Shown here: piece by piece, positions 1 to 6,988 of the stretch
How positions within the stretch are numbered: position 1 is the first letter of the stretch
Layout of the letters: every line of letters starts with the position of its first letter
DNA from: JAHHLP01 sp041609895
GTDB taxonomy: Bacteria > Bacteroidota > Rhodothermia > Rhodothermales > JABDKH01
Assembly: GCA_041609895.1 (NCBI GenBank)
Contig: JBFIPX010000108.1
Coordinates: 1 to 10,476, forward strand
Direction: 5' to 3'
DNA length: 10,476 nucleotides
Notes under the pieces: model-generated
Seen by the model: only the letters and a program-made list of their open reading frames with translations
What the model was told of the DNA's origin: nothing
The model's database searches: none
Translations under genes and position numbers: made by a program

Positions 1-708
1 CCCCAGATCGACTACATGATGGCGCTTGTGCACTGGCTGATGCTGCTGCTATTCGTCGGGTGGGGGATCTATTACATCTACGTGCTGGTCCGATTCCGAA
101 GGTCGAAAAACCCCTCGGCCTCCTATGAGGGTACGAAGGCTAAGTACTCTACCTACCAGGAAAGCGGCGTCGTTCTTGCCGAGGCGTTGCTTCTCGTGGT
201 CTTCGCTTTTCCGATCTGGGGATTCCTGAAGAATGAGTTTCCACCGGCGGAGGATTCGGTCGAGGTGCACGTTGTGGCAGAGCAGTTTGCGTGGAATTTC
301 CACTATCCCGGCGACGATGGTGCTTTCGGGCGCCGGAGCATCGACCTGATAGATCTGGCGACGAACCCGCTCGGACTGGACATGACCGATCCTGCAGCCG
401 AGGACGACATCGTCACAGTCAACGAGATGCATTTGCCGGTCGACCGCAACGTCATCGTTAAACTCACCTCCAAGGACGTCATCCACAGCTTCGCGCTTCC
501 GCACATGCGCGTGAAGCAAGACGCAATTCCGGGGCTGGAAATACCCCTTTGGTTCCGGCCGACAAAGGTGGGCGATTACGAGATTTCGTGTGCGCAGCTT
601 TGCGGGTTGAGCCACTATCGAATGCGCGGCTACCTCACCGTTCATTCGCAGGCGGACTATGAGGCGTGGCGTGTGGAGGCCCTCGAGTTGCAGCGGGAAT
701 TCATGTAG
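1..708 (+). CDS. coxB: Cytochrome oxidase subunit II with CuA site (5'-partial)
   Basis: Periplasmic electron-entry subunit: two N-terminal membrane helices (about residues 5-26 and 51-72, counting from the ATG at 16) followed by a cupredoxin domain. The CuA ligands are complete: H157 in the IHSFALP context, then C192, Q194, C196, H200 and M203 in CAQLCGLSHYRM. W93 in the AEQFAWNF stretch corresponds to the family's aromatic patch, where cytochrome c electrons enter. The usual CxE of the CuA loop is CxQ here; that residue ligates through its backbone carbonyl, so the site should still form. The frame is open from base 1 and no ribosome binding site precedes the ATG at 16, so the true start is probably upstream. 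In known oxidases this subunit pairs with a heme-copper subunit I, but the next gene is CydA-like. There is no C-terminal cytochrome c domain; separate cytochromes follow in the operon. Confidence 0.93.
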   Translation, partial: PQIDYMMALVHWLMLLLFVGWGIYYIYVLVRFRRSKNPSASYEGTKAKYSTYQESGVVLAEALLLVVFAFPIWGFLKNEFPPAEDSVEVHVVAEQFAWNFHYPGDDGAFGRRSIDLIDLATNPLGLDMTDPAAEDDIVTVNEMHLPVDRNVIVKLTSKDVIHSFALPHMRVKQDAIPGLEIPLWFRPTKVGDYEISCAQLCGLSHYRMRGYLTVHSQADYEAWRVEALELQREFM

Positions 709-753
709 ACGATCATCTTGGCGCGGGCTGACTGCGGCGCAACCATTCCAATC

Positions 754-758
754 GGAAA
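754..758 (+). promoter_or_regulatory. Weak Shine-Dalgarno GGAAA for the bd-like subunit
   Basis: GGAAA ends five bases before the ATG at 763. It favours that start over the in-frame TTG at 718, which has no purine-rich site in front of it. The 54 bases between the two genes hold no other signal that I can see. Confidence 0.45.
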
Positions 759-762
759 CCAC

Positions 763-2517
763 ATGACGAGCGGCGGAAGAACGACGGAGCGCAGGCTGCT
801 GATTCTCGGCGGACTCTCGCTTGCTGCCATGCTCGTTCTATTCGCCGTGACCGAAGCGTTCGGCTTCACGCCGCAGGACGCCTCGCAGCCGGAGTACCGA
901 GCCCTCCCCGTCATTGGCAGCCGAGTTGCCATGTGGGTCGTAGCGCAGCTCCACCTCATGTTTGCGGCCTTCGTCCTTGCCGTTCCGATGTTTGCCCTGA
1001 TCATCGAGATCATCGGTTACGTCACGAACGACAAGCGTTACGACGACCTCGCGTACGAGTTCACGAAGCTGCTGTCGGTCTCGTTCAGCTTCACGGCGAC
1101 GCTGGGTGCCTTGCTGACCTTCATGCTGATCATTCTGTATCCGCGACTCGCCGGGTACATGGTCAAGATCTTCAGTTGGACGTTCTTCCCGTACGTTCTG
1201 CTGTTCTTTCTCGAGGCAATTTTTCTTTACAGCTATTACTACGGCTGGGGAAAATTCTCCCCGAAGGTGCACATTGCGCTTGGCGTCGGCCTTAACATCG
1301 TCGGCACGGCTATCATGTTCATCGCCGACGCGTGGCTGACGTTCATGAACACGCCGAACGGTATCTCGGAGACCGGCGAACTCGTGAGCATGTGGGACGC
1401 GGTCAACAACTTCATCTGGATGCCAATCAACGTGCATCGCATCATCGCCAACGTCGCGTTCGGAGGGTCGGTGGCGGCGGCGTACGGCGCCTACAAGTTT
1501 CTCGGAGCGAAGAGCGACACCGAACGCGCCCACTACGACTGGATGGGGTATATCGGCAATTTCATCGCCATCAGCGCGCTGCTGCCGCTTCCCTTCGCGG
1601 GCTACTGGCTGGGCAAGGAGATTTACGCATACTCGCAGAGTCTCGGCATCACCCTGATGGGTGGCACATTTTCGTGGCTCTTCATCATTCAGGCGGTACT
1701 GATCGGCAACCTGTTCCTCGCGGCTAACTACTACCTCTGGGTTAGCATGGAGCGCATCGAGGGGGCGGAGCGGTACCGGAAGTTCATTAAGTACCTGCTC
1801 GCGTCGATCGCCGTCTGCTTCCTCGTTTGGGCGACGCCGCACTCGCTCGTGGCGTCGGTAGAGGAGGCGCGCGCGATGGGTGGTTCGCACCATCCGGTTC
1901 TCGGCGTGCTCGGCGTGATGTCGGCCAAGAACACCGCCGTCAACATCCTGATTCTGACGACCTACATCAGCTTCCTGCTGTATCGAAGGGGCAATAAAGA
2001 GGCTACGGTTAGTTGGGCCCGGACGGGCAACATCATCCAATTTGCGATCTTCGCCGTGGTGATCATCTTCGTGGTCTTCCTGGGCGTGTACGGCTACTTC
2101 GTGGAGGCTCGCGTCCGTATCGGGTTGTCGGTACCGCAGGTCCTGTCGGTGTTATTTGCCATGATCGCGGTGACCATCATCGACATATTCCTCTTCAAGA
2201 ACGCGAAGATCCGGGGCAAAATCCGGTGGGGGGACATGCCCGCTCGCGCGCAGTACGCGCTCTTCTTCATAGCAATCACGTTCGCGTGGACGATGGGGCT
2301 GATGGGCTACGTGCGTGCCGGAATGCGGCAGCACTGGCATGTCTACGGCGTGATGGCCGACACCTCGCCCGATGCGTTTACGCCAACGCTGGGCTTTGCT
2401 TCGAACGTGATCTCGATCACCGTGCTGATCTTCTTCGCCTTCATCGCATTCGTGTTTTGGCTGGCGGGGCTGTCCGGTAAGAAGGTTGTCGGGGAGACTG
2501 TGGAGGCGGCGCATTGA
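763..2517 (+). CDS. Cytochrome bd-like (CydA-related) oxidase subunit I, 14 helices
   Basis: Predicted membrane catalytic subunit of a terminal oxidase, 584 residues with about 14 hydrophobic helices; canonical CydA has nine. Residues 58-262 follow CydA: H64 (AQLH) matches the heme b595 ligand H19 of E. coli, E151 in FFLEAIFL matches E107, DAWLTFMNTPNG matches the NGWMQNP region, and H225 (NVH) matches the b558 ligand H186. Near the C-terminus MRQHW (521-525) sits where CydA has GRQPW. There is no long periplasmic quinol loop, and the Met ligand of b558 cannot be placed with certainty. Extra histidines H360, H376, H377, H524 and H526 are candidate metal ligands. The frame is open from a TTG at 718, but I chose the ATG at 763, preceded by GGAAA (754-758). 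Similar bd-like proteins were noted in Nitrospira genomes, from memory. The CuA gene upstream and the cytochromes downstream suggest cytochrome c oxidation. Family assignment is good; substrate and cofactors are inferred. Confidence 0.8.
   Translation: MTSGGRTTERRLLILGGLSLAAMLVLFAVTEAFGFTPQDASQPEYRALPVIGSRVAMWVVAQLHLMFAAFVLAVPMFALIIEIIGYVTNDKRYDDLAYEFTKLLSVSFSFTATLGALLTFMLIILYPRLAGYMVKIFSWTFFPYVLLFFLEAIFLYSYYYGWGKFSPKVHIALGVGLNIVGTAIMFIADAWLTFMNTPNGISETGELVSMWDAVNNFIWMPINVHRIIANVAFGGSVAAAYGAYKFLGAKSDTERAHYDWMGYIGNFIAISALLPLPFAGYWLGKEIYAYSQSLGITLMGGTFSWLFIIQAVLIGNLFLAANYYLWVSMERIEGAERYRKFIKYLLASIAVCFLVWATPHSLVASVEEARAMGGSHHPVLGVLGVMSAKNTAVNILILTTYISFLLYRRGNKEATVSWARTGNIIQFAIFAVVIIFVVFLGVYGYFVEARVRIGLSVPQVLSVLFAMIAVTIIDIFLFKNAKIRGKIRWGDMPARAQYALFFIAITFAWTMGLMGYVRAGMRQHWHVYGVMADTSPDAFTPTLGFASNVISITVLIFFAFIAFVFWLAGLSGKKVVGETVEAAH
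2502..2506 (+). promoter_or_regulatory. Shine-Dalgarno GGAGG deciding a TTG start
   Basis: GGAGG lies inside the end of the bd-like gene, seven bases before the TTG at 2514. It supports TTG initiation at a TTGA junction, where the start codon overlaps the TGA stop of the previous gene, so the two genes should be translationally coupled. Confidence 0.7.
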
Positions 2518-3332
2518 AGACAGCGCTGAAAATATTCGGCTTCGCGATCCTCGTGTCCCTGTTCTACAGCTACGTCGGTCAGACGGTACCGCAGAAGATC
2601 ACCTATCCGCCGGAGTCAGCGGAACTGAGCGGCGACATGTCCGCCGTTGAGCTAGCGGCTGCAGGTGAGGAGATCGTTGGCGGCAAAGGGACTTGCCTTG
2701 GGTGTCACACGATCGGCTCGCATTCAGAGTCATTGCGATTCCCGGATCTCGGAGGGATAGGTGCGATCGCGGCGAATCGCGTCGAGGGCCAGAACGGTGT
2801 GACGTATCTCGCGGAGTCGCTCTACGAGCCCAACAAGTTTATCGTCGAGGGATACCTCGGCGGGATGCCCGTGATCAACAAACCGCCGATCGGTCTTTCG
2901 GACGACGAGATCAAGGCGGTCATTGCGTATTTGCAGAGCCTCGGTGGAACGCCGACGGTGACTTTGGCGACGGACATCGGATACACAACGGAGCAGCCGT
3001 CTTCAGCTTCGCCGGCACAGGCGGCCGCGTCCGGAGCAAGTCCTGGCGCCGCCCTTGACGGCCCCGGCGTGTTCGCGGCTTACGGCTGTGCCGCATGTCA
3101 TAACATTCTCACTGCGGACCGGGGCGTAGGGCCGAGCCTGTATGATACCGGCTCAAGAATGACCAAGCCGGAAATCTATGAGTCGATCGTTGACCCAGAC
3201 GCGGTTGTGGTCGACGGATATCCGGCCGGCGTAATGGGTGCTACCCTAACTGCATCGGGTTTCTATCAGAAAGTTTCGACGGAGGAGCTCAAAGCACTCG
3301 TCGACTATCTCGCAGATCAGAAAGGCGGATAA
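2514..3332 (+). CDS. Membrane-anchored diheme cytochrome c
   Basis: Electron carrier of 272 residues with an uncleaved N-terminal helix (about 5-22) and two class I cytochrome c domains in the periplasm. Domain 1 has CLGCH (C61, C64, H65) with M118 in GGMP as likely sixth ligand. Domain 2 has CAACH (C192, C195, H196) with M241 in GVMGATL as likely ligand. An Ala/Ser/Pro-rich linker (about 160-182) joins the domains. The start is TTG at 2514, overlapping the preceding stop by four bases, with a good GGAGG in front; no nearer ATG keeps the membrane anchor. Position directly after the oxidase subunits suggests it passes electrons to CuA, much as the anchored cytochromes of caa3 and cbb3 oxidases do (inference). 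It is not a CcoP by overall sequence: the two domains are more widely spaced and the N-terminal CcoP helices are missing. Confidence 0.9.
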   Translation: MKTALKIFGFAILVSLFYSYVGQTVPQKITYPPESAELSGDMSAVELAAAGEEIVGGKGTCLGCHTIGSHSESLRFPDLGGIGAIAANRVEGQNGVTYLAESLYEPNKFIVEGYLGGMPVINKPPIGLSDDEIKAVIAYLQSLGGTPTVTLATDIGYTTEQPSSASPAQAAASGASPGAALDGPGVFAAYGCAACHNILTADRGVGPSLYDTGSRMTKPEIYESIVDPDAVVVDGYPAGVMGATLTASGFYQKVSTEELKALVDYLADQKGG

Positions 3333-4145
3333 ATGAATCTGATTGTAGTCGGAGCGGTCGTCGTTGCACTGATCGCTCTGAGATTTTTGAAACCGAATGC
3401 ACTTGCGTGGATCGCTGCCACGTGGGTCGCGCTCTTCGTTGCCTTTAAGTGGGGCATCGAGCCGCCCCTGCCCGTATCGATCGTCAACATGTTCATGGGG
3501 ATTGTCACGATCGCATTGCTTGCGTTCGTGTCGGCCGATTCGGAGCGGTTGCGCTCGGTAAAGGACAACATCGTCAATTTCCTGGTCCGTAAGAAATACA
3601 CGGTGCCGCTGCTCATCGTGCTCGTGGCGCTTCCGTTGCTGGTTGCGTTCAAGATATATGTCGACATGTCGAAGTCGCCGCAGCCACCCGTATCCGGGCG
3701 AACGATTCATCCGCCACCGCCGGCTACAATCTCGTTCAAAGGCAAGACGGTTGATCTAGTCGCCGCAGAGAACCCGTTCCGGGAGCTTGAGGAAACCGAC
3801 CCGGAGGCGTTTGCGGCTCACGTCGAGAACGGCAAGAGGATCTACCACCAGAATTGCGTCTTTTGCCATGGCGACCACATGGAGGGAGACGGCATCTTCG
3901 CGCACGGATTCGATCCGATTCCGGCCAACTTCCAGGACGCGACCACCATCGCGATGCTGCAGGAGTCTTACTTGTTCTGGCGAATAGCGAAAGGTGCACC
4001 CGGTCTACCCACGGAGTCCACTCCGTGGGCTTCGGCGATGCCCGCGTGGGAGAAGTTTCTGACGGAAGAGGAGATCTGGGACGTGATCATCTTCCTGTAT
4101 GACTACACGGGTCACCGCCCACGCGCGAAGGAGGAACTGCATTGA
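3333..4145 (+). CDS. Membrane protein with four helices and one cytochrome c domain
   Basis: Protein of 270 residues. The N-terminal part is membrane-embedded, with hydrophobic segments at about 2-18, 24-39, 47-67 and 91-110. A Pro-rich stretch (116-131) follows, then a periplasmic class I cytochrome c domain with CVFCH (C175, C178, H179) and probable Met ligand M236 in SAMPAW. The ATG follows the previous TAA with no gap, and AAAGGCGG just before it provides a ribosome site. I do not recognise the four-helix part as a named family. With a cytochrome domain attached it could be an extra oxidase subunit that holds a heme near the CuA domain. Cytochrome identity is certain; role in the complex is inferred from the coupled gene order. 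The gene contains a perfect nine-base inverted repeat at 4008-4029. Confidence 0.86.
   Translation: MNLIVVGAVVVALIALRFLKPNALAWIAATWVALFVAFKWGIEPPLPVSIVNMFMGIVTIALLAFVSADSERLRSVKDNIVNFLVRKKYTVPLLIVLVALPLLVAFKIYVDMSKSPQPPVSGRTIHPPPPATISFKGKTVDLVAAENPFRELEETDPEAFAAHVENGKRIYHQNCVFCHGDHMEGDGIFAHGFDPIPANFQDATTIAMLQESYLFWRIAKGAPGLPTESTPWASAMPAWEKFLTEEEIWDVIIFLYDYTGHRPRAKEELH
4008..4029. repeat. Perfect 9-bp inverted repeat, 4-base loop, inside a gene
   Basis: CCCACGGAG (4008-4016) and its exact reverse complement CTCCGTGGG (4021-4029) flank the loop TCCA. The hairpin is GC-rich and lies within the cytochrome c domain coding sequence, about 115 bases before the next gene. No T-run follows, so it is not a classical terminator. 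It could be chance or an mRNA structure that influences processing. Confidence 0.6.
4128..4135 (+). promoter_or_regulatory. Strong Shine-Dalgarno AAGGAGGA deciding a TTG start
   Basis: AAGGAGGA lies six bases before the TTG at 4142, in the last codons of the previous gene. This near-perfect site makes TTG the convincing start even though its bases overlap the preceding TGA stop (TTGA). Confidence 0.8.
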
Positions 4146-5659
4146 GGAGAACGCTCGTCATATTGATTGCAGGTTGTCTCTCGGTGCCGGCTCTGCGTGC
4201 GCAAAACATCGATCTCGGCACCGACGCCCAGCGTGAAGCCGGTCGCCAGCTATACATGGATAAGTGCTCGCAGTGTCACGGCGTTGAGGGCGATGGCAAT
4301 GGGCCGGCCAAGACGGTCTTCCGTCCCGAGCCGCGCGACTTCACCTCGTCGACCTACAAGTTCAGGACGACTCCCAGCGGAGAGCTTCCCACTGATGCCG
4401 ATATCATGCGCTCTATTCGAGAGGGAATGCCATATACGGGTATGCCGGCATGGCCGTCGCTGTCGGACGGTGAGGTGCGGAATCTGATGTACTTCATTAA
4501 GACTTTCGCTGAAGACTTTTCGGGGCCATTCGCAGAAGTGACGCCGATGGAGGTGCCGGACGACGTATCCATGTCGGCAGAGTCGATCGAGCGTGGACGC
4601 GTCGTGTACGAGGAGAACCAGTGCTTCGACTGCCATGGAATGCAGGGACGCGGCGACGGCAAGTCGGCACCTACGCTCGAGGATCAGTGGGACGTCCACA
4701 TTAGGGCGGCTGACCTCACCAAAAGATGGACGTTCCGTCGCGGAATCAAGCGAGAGGACATCTACAAGACGTTTCAGACGGGTCTCGACGGGTCGCCGAT
4801 GCCGTCGTACGAGATCGATCCACCGGAAGACGCTTGGCACCTCGTAAACTACGTCTATTCGCTGTCGCGCGACGAGCCCAACTACGCGACTGTGGTCGTG
4901 GCCGCACCGGCGGGTGAGGACCTTGGTCCTGACGTCATGGAGCGATCCACGTTCGATATTGCGCAGCCGGCACTGTTCCCGGTTGTAGGCCAGGTCATCG
5001 AGCCGGGTCGATCGTTCTTCCCCGGGATCAACGCGGTCGAGGTTCGAGCGATCTACAACGAAAGCGAGATCGCCTTTCTGTTGACGTGGCACGACATGGT
5101 TGCCGACCGGGAAGGGGATGCGGGCCCGGACCTCGCCGTCCCCGACAACGAGGCCGACGATGACACGTCGATGAAGTTTGTCGACGCGGTGGCGCTGCAG
5201 TTCCCGACCGAGGTGTCGGCAGGCGTCGAGAAGCCGTACCTGATGTTCGGCGACAAGAAGAATTCGGCGGACCTCTGGTTCGTTAACGCGGCAACCGGAG
5301 ACGCGGTACATTTCGTCGGGCGCGGCGCCGGTAACATCAGCCCGGAAGGTCCGGACCTGTCGGCAGCAGCATCCTATGAAGACGGTGAGTGGGCCGTCAT
5401 CGTACGAAGGGCGCGGTCGGTGGAAGGCCACACCGCTTTTCAGGAAGCCTCGTTTGTCCCGTTCGTTCTAACGGTGTGGGATGGGTTCTACCGCGAGCGC
5501 GGCAACAAACGGGGGCTAACTTCCTGGTACCACGTCTACATCGAGCCCACCGAAACGGAGTCGCCCATCGTTCCGATGCTGTCGTACGGGCTCGGCACAC
5601 TTCTATTCGGCCTCGGACTGACATTCTTTGTCCGCCGTCGCTTCTCTTCCGAAGACTGA
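4142..5659 (+). CDS. Diheme cytochrome c fused to ethylbenzene-dehydrogenase-type heme b domain
   Basis: Periplasmic, membrane-anchored electron carrier of 505 residues. A signal peptide occupies 1-20 and ends in LRA before QN. Two cytochrome c domains follow: CSQCH (C42, C45, H46) with M101 in TGMPAW, and CFDCH (C161, C164, H165) with M220 in SPMPSY. Residues about 270-470 resemble the heme b subunit of type II DMSO-reductase family enzymes (EbdC, NxrC-like): a beta-rich stretch with VEVRAIYNESEIAF, ALQFP, PYLMFGD and GLTSWYHVYIEP. M368 and K456 are candidate axial ligands by analogy with the Met/Lys pair of EbdC. A membrane helix (about 477-497) and a basic tail end the protein. In known enzymes this domain is a separate gamma subunit beside a molybdenum enzyme; none is visible here. 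It probably gathers electrons for the oxidase. Domain calls are good; donor is unknown. Confidence 0.85.
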   Translation: MRRTLVILIAGCLSVPALRAQNIDLGTDAQREAGRQLYMDKCSQCHGVEGDGNGPAKTVFRPEPRDFTSSTYKFRTTPSGELPTDADIMRSIREGMPYTGMPAWPSLSDGEVRNLMYFIKTFAEDFSGPFAEVTPMEVPDDVSMSAESIERGRVVYEENQCFDCHGMQGRGDGKSAPTLEDQWDVHIRAADLTKRWTFRRGIKREDIYKTFQTGLDGSPMPSYEIDPPEDAWHLVNYVYSLSRDEPNYATVVVAAPAGEDLGPDVMERSTFDIAQPALFPVVGQVIEPGRSFFPGINAVEVRAIYNESEIAFLLTWHDMVADREGDAGPDLAVPDNEADDDTSMKFVDAVALQFPTEVSAGVEKPYLMFGDKKNSADLWFVNAATGDAVHFVGRGAGNISPEGPDLSAAASYEDGEWAVIVRRARSVEGHTAFQEASFVPFVLTVWDGFYRERGNKRGLTSWYHVYIEPTETESPIVPMLSYGLGTLLFGLGLTFFVRRRFSSED

Positions 5660-5672
5660 TCAGAGGCACCAT

Positions 5673-5677
5673 AGGAA
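5673..5677 (+). promoter_or_regulatory. Shine-Dalgarno AGGAA deciding the radical SAM start
   Basis: AGGAA stands eight bases before the TTG at 5686. The first in-frame ATG downstream falls after the iron-sulfur cysteine motif, so a non-ATG start is required, and this site makes TTG 5686 the best choice. Confidence 0.6.
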
Positions 5678-5685
5678 ACAGACGA

Positions 5686-6942
5686 TTGGCACAGGGACAG
5701 GCATATCGACCCGCGCTCGTTTCGTGGAACCTCACGCGGAAGTGTAACCTGAAGTGCCCTCACTGCTACATGTCGGCGGGGGAGAAGGAAGAGAACGAAC
5801 TCGGTACAGACGAATGCCTGCGTCTGATCGACGAGATGGTCGATCTCGGCACAGAGATGCTCATTCTCACGGGTGGTGAGCCGCTCCTCCGTCGCGACAT
5901 TTATGACATTGCGCGATACGCTTCTGATCGCGGCATCTGGGTGGTCATGGGGACGAACGGCGTTCTCGTCAACGACCACGTCGCGAGCAAGATGGTCGAG
6001 TGCGGCGTAAAGGGCGTTGGCATCAGCATCGACTCGCTGGACCCGGACAAACACAACAGCTTCCGCGGTGGTCCCGATGCCTGGAAGTACTCGGTCCGCG
6101 CGCTTGACATTTGTCGTCAGCACGGTCTCGAGGTATTGGTTCAGACGACGGTCATGGATATGAATCGCCACGAACTGCCTGAGCTGATTCGATTTGCACA
6201 GGAGAAGGGAGCTTGGTCATTTAATCTCTACTTCCTCGTTCAGACGGGTCGGGGGCAACAGATGAACGATCTGTCGGCGGAGGACACAGATGGCCTACTC
6301 AGGGAACTGGTCGTCCAGCAGGATTCGCACCGTCCGATGCTCGTCCGCGCAAAGTGTGCCCCGCAGTACAAGCAGATCGCCTACGAGATGGGCATGGGTG
6401 GGCTCGAGAGCGGAGGATGCATGGCGGGTACAGAGTACTGCCGCGTTACGCCAGGCGGCGATGTCACGCCCTGTCCTTACATGACCGAGGTCGCAGGTAA
6501 CGTGCGAAACGGCGGACTGACGGGCGTCTGGAATGAGTCATCAGTCCTGCAACAGCTGCGCGACGCCAAATTGCTGAAGGGTAAGTGCGGCCGGTGCGAG
6601 TTCAATGAGCTTTGCGGAGGCTGTCGCTGTCGAGCATATGCGGCTTTCGGCGACTATCTTGCGGAAGACCCCGCGTGTCTCTACGAGCCTACAGGCAGGG
6701 CATCACGGCCGGAATTACACGAGGTTGTTTTCTCCGACGCGGTCCATAGCCGGCTAGAGCGGATTCCGATCCGATTCATTCGGGAAAAGGTGCGAAGCGG
6801 TCTGCGCGCATACGCTCAAAGCAATCGACTGGGCGTTGTGACCATGGCCGACATGGACCGTGCCCTTGCCGGTAGCGGGCGCGGGAGGGTCTTCGAGGAA
6901 GTATCATCATCAGGCGTAGACGAGCCCCGGTCCGACGCCTGA
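5686..6942 (+). CDS. Radical SAM/SPASM heme-biosynthesis-type protein with PCP_red-like C-terminus
   Basis: Cytoplasmic iron-sulfur enzyme of 418 residues from TTG 5686. CNLKCPHC carries the SAM-cluster cysteines C20, C24 and C27; LTGGEPLL (61-68) is the SAM-binding GGEP motif. A SPASM region holds C245, C252, C263, C301, C304, C310, C313 and C331; the CGRCEFNELCGGCRCRAYA block closely resembles AhbC, AhbD and NirJ, which act on side chains of siroheme-derived tetrapyrroles in heme or heme d1 synthesis. After about 345 comes a helical domain (SRLERIPIRFIREKVR, then VVTMADMDRAL) like PCP_red of the light-independent protochlorophyllide reductase B subunit. That tail is not part of standard AhbD or NirJ. 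Only 26 bases separate it from the cytochrome gene, which suggests a link to the oxidase's heme, but substrate is unknown. A peptide-modifying SPASM enzyme is a less likely alternative. Confidence 0.85.
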   Translation: MAQGQAYRPALVSWNLTRKCNLKCPHCYMSAGEKEENELGTDECLRLIDEMVDLGTEMLILTGGEPLLRRDIYDIARYASDRGIWVVMGTNGVLVNDHVASKMVECGVKGVGISIDSLDPDKHNSFRGGPDAWKYSVRALDICRQHGLEVLVQTTVMDMNRHELPELIRFAQEKGAWSFNLYFLVQTGRGQQMNDLSAEDTDGLLRELVVQQDSHRPMLVRAKCAPQYKQIAYEMGMGGLESGGCMAGTEYCRVTPGGDVTPCPYMTEVAGNVRNGGLTGVWNESSVLQQLRDAKLLKGKCGRCEFNELCGGCRCRAYAAFGDYLAEDPACLYEPTGRASRPELHEVVFSDAVHSRLERIPIRFIREKVRSGLRAYAQSNRLGVVTMADMDRALAGSGRGRVFEEVSSSGVDEPRSDA

Positions 6943-6974
6943 CCACTAAAAGTCTGAAATTGCCAAAACGAAAT

Positions 6975-6981
6975 AGAGAGG
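6975..6981 (+). promoter_or_regulatory. Shine-Dalgarno AGAGAGG for the 268-residue protein
   Basis: AGAGAGG ends seven bases before the ATG at 6989. It lies in a 46-base gap that shows no hairpin or other clear signal, so the operon appears to continue through it. Confidence 0.55.
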
Positions 6982-6988
6982 TATACGG

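Noticed and set aside
49..762. Long open frame on the minus strand opposite subunit II (237 codons)
   Set aside because: It lies antisense to a clear CuA subunit gene, and its translation is Arg/Asp/His-rich low-information sequence without a recognisable domain. It is a codon-bias shadow.
838..2040. Minus-strand open frame of 400 codons opposite the bd-like gene
   Set aside because: The antisense translation is extremely rich in Arg, Asp and Glu, without any domain, and the plus strand encodes a well-supported membrane protein.
763..2517. Heme-copper subunit I (CoxA or CcoN)
   Set aside because: The expected partner of CuA, but the paired-His CuB motif with adjacent HH in the normal W-x-x-x-H-P-E/HH context is lacking, while CydA hallmarks at H64, E151 and H225 fit well.
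5347..5358. Twelve-base palindrome AGGTCCGGACCT
   Set aside because: It is within coding sequence with no loop, no partner copy and no operator context. Such short palindromes are expected in GC-rich DNA.
4250..5431. Minus-strand open frame of 393 codons opposite the cytochrome/heme b gene
   Set aside because: The plus-strand protein has two CxxCH motifs, a signal peptide and a strong ribosome site; the antisense frame has none of these.
5389..5685. Upstream extension of the radical SAM frame to 5389
   Set aside because: It would overlap the previous gene by 271 bases and gives a basic low-information translation. TTG 5686 has a ribosome site and fits the family's N-terminus.
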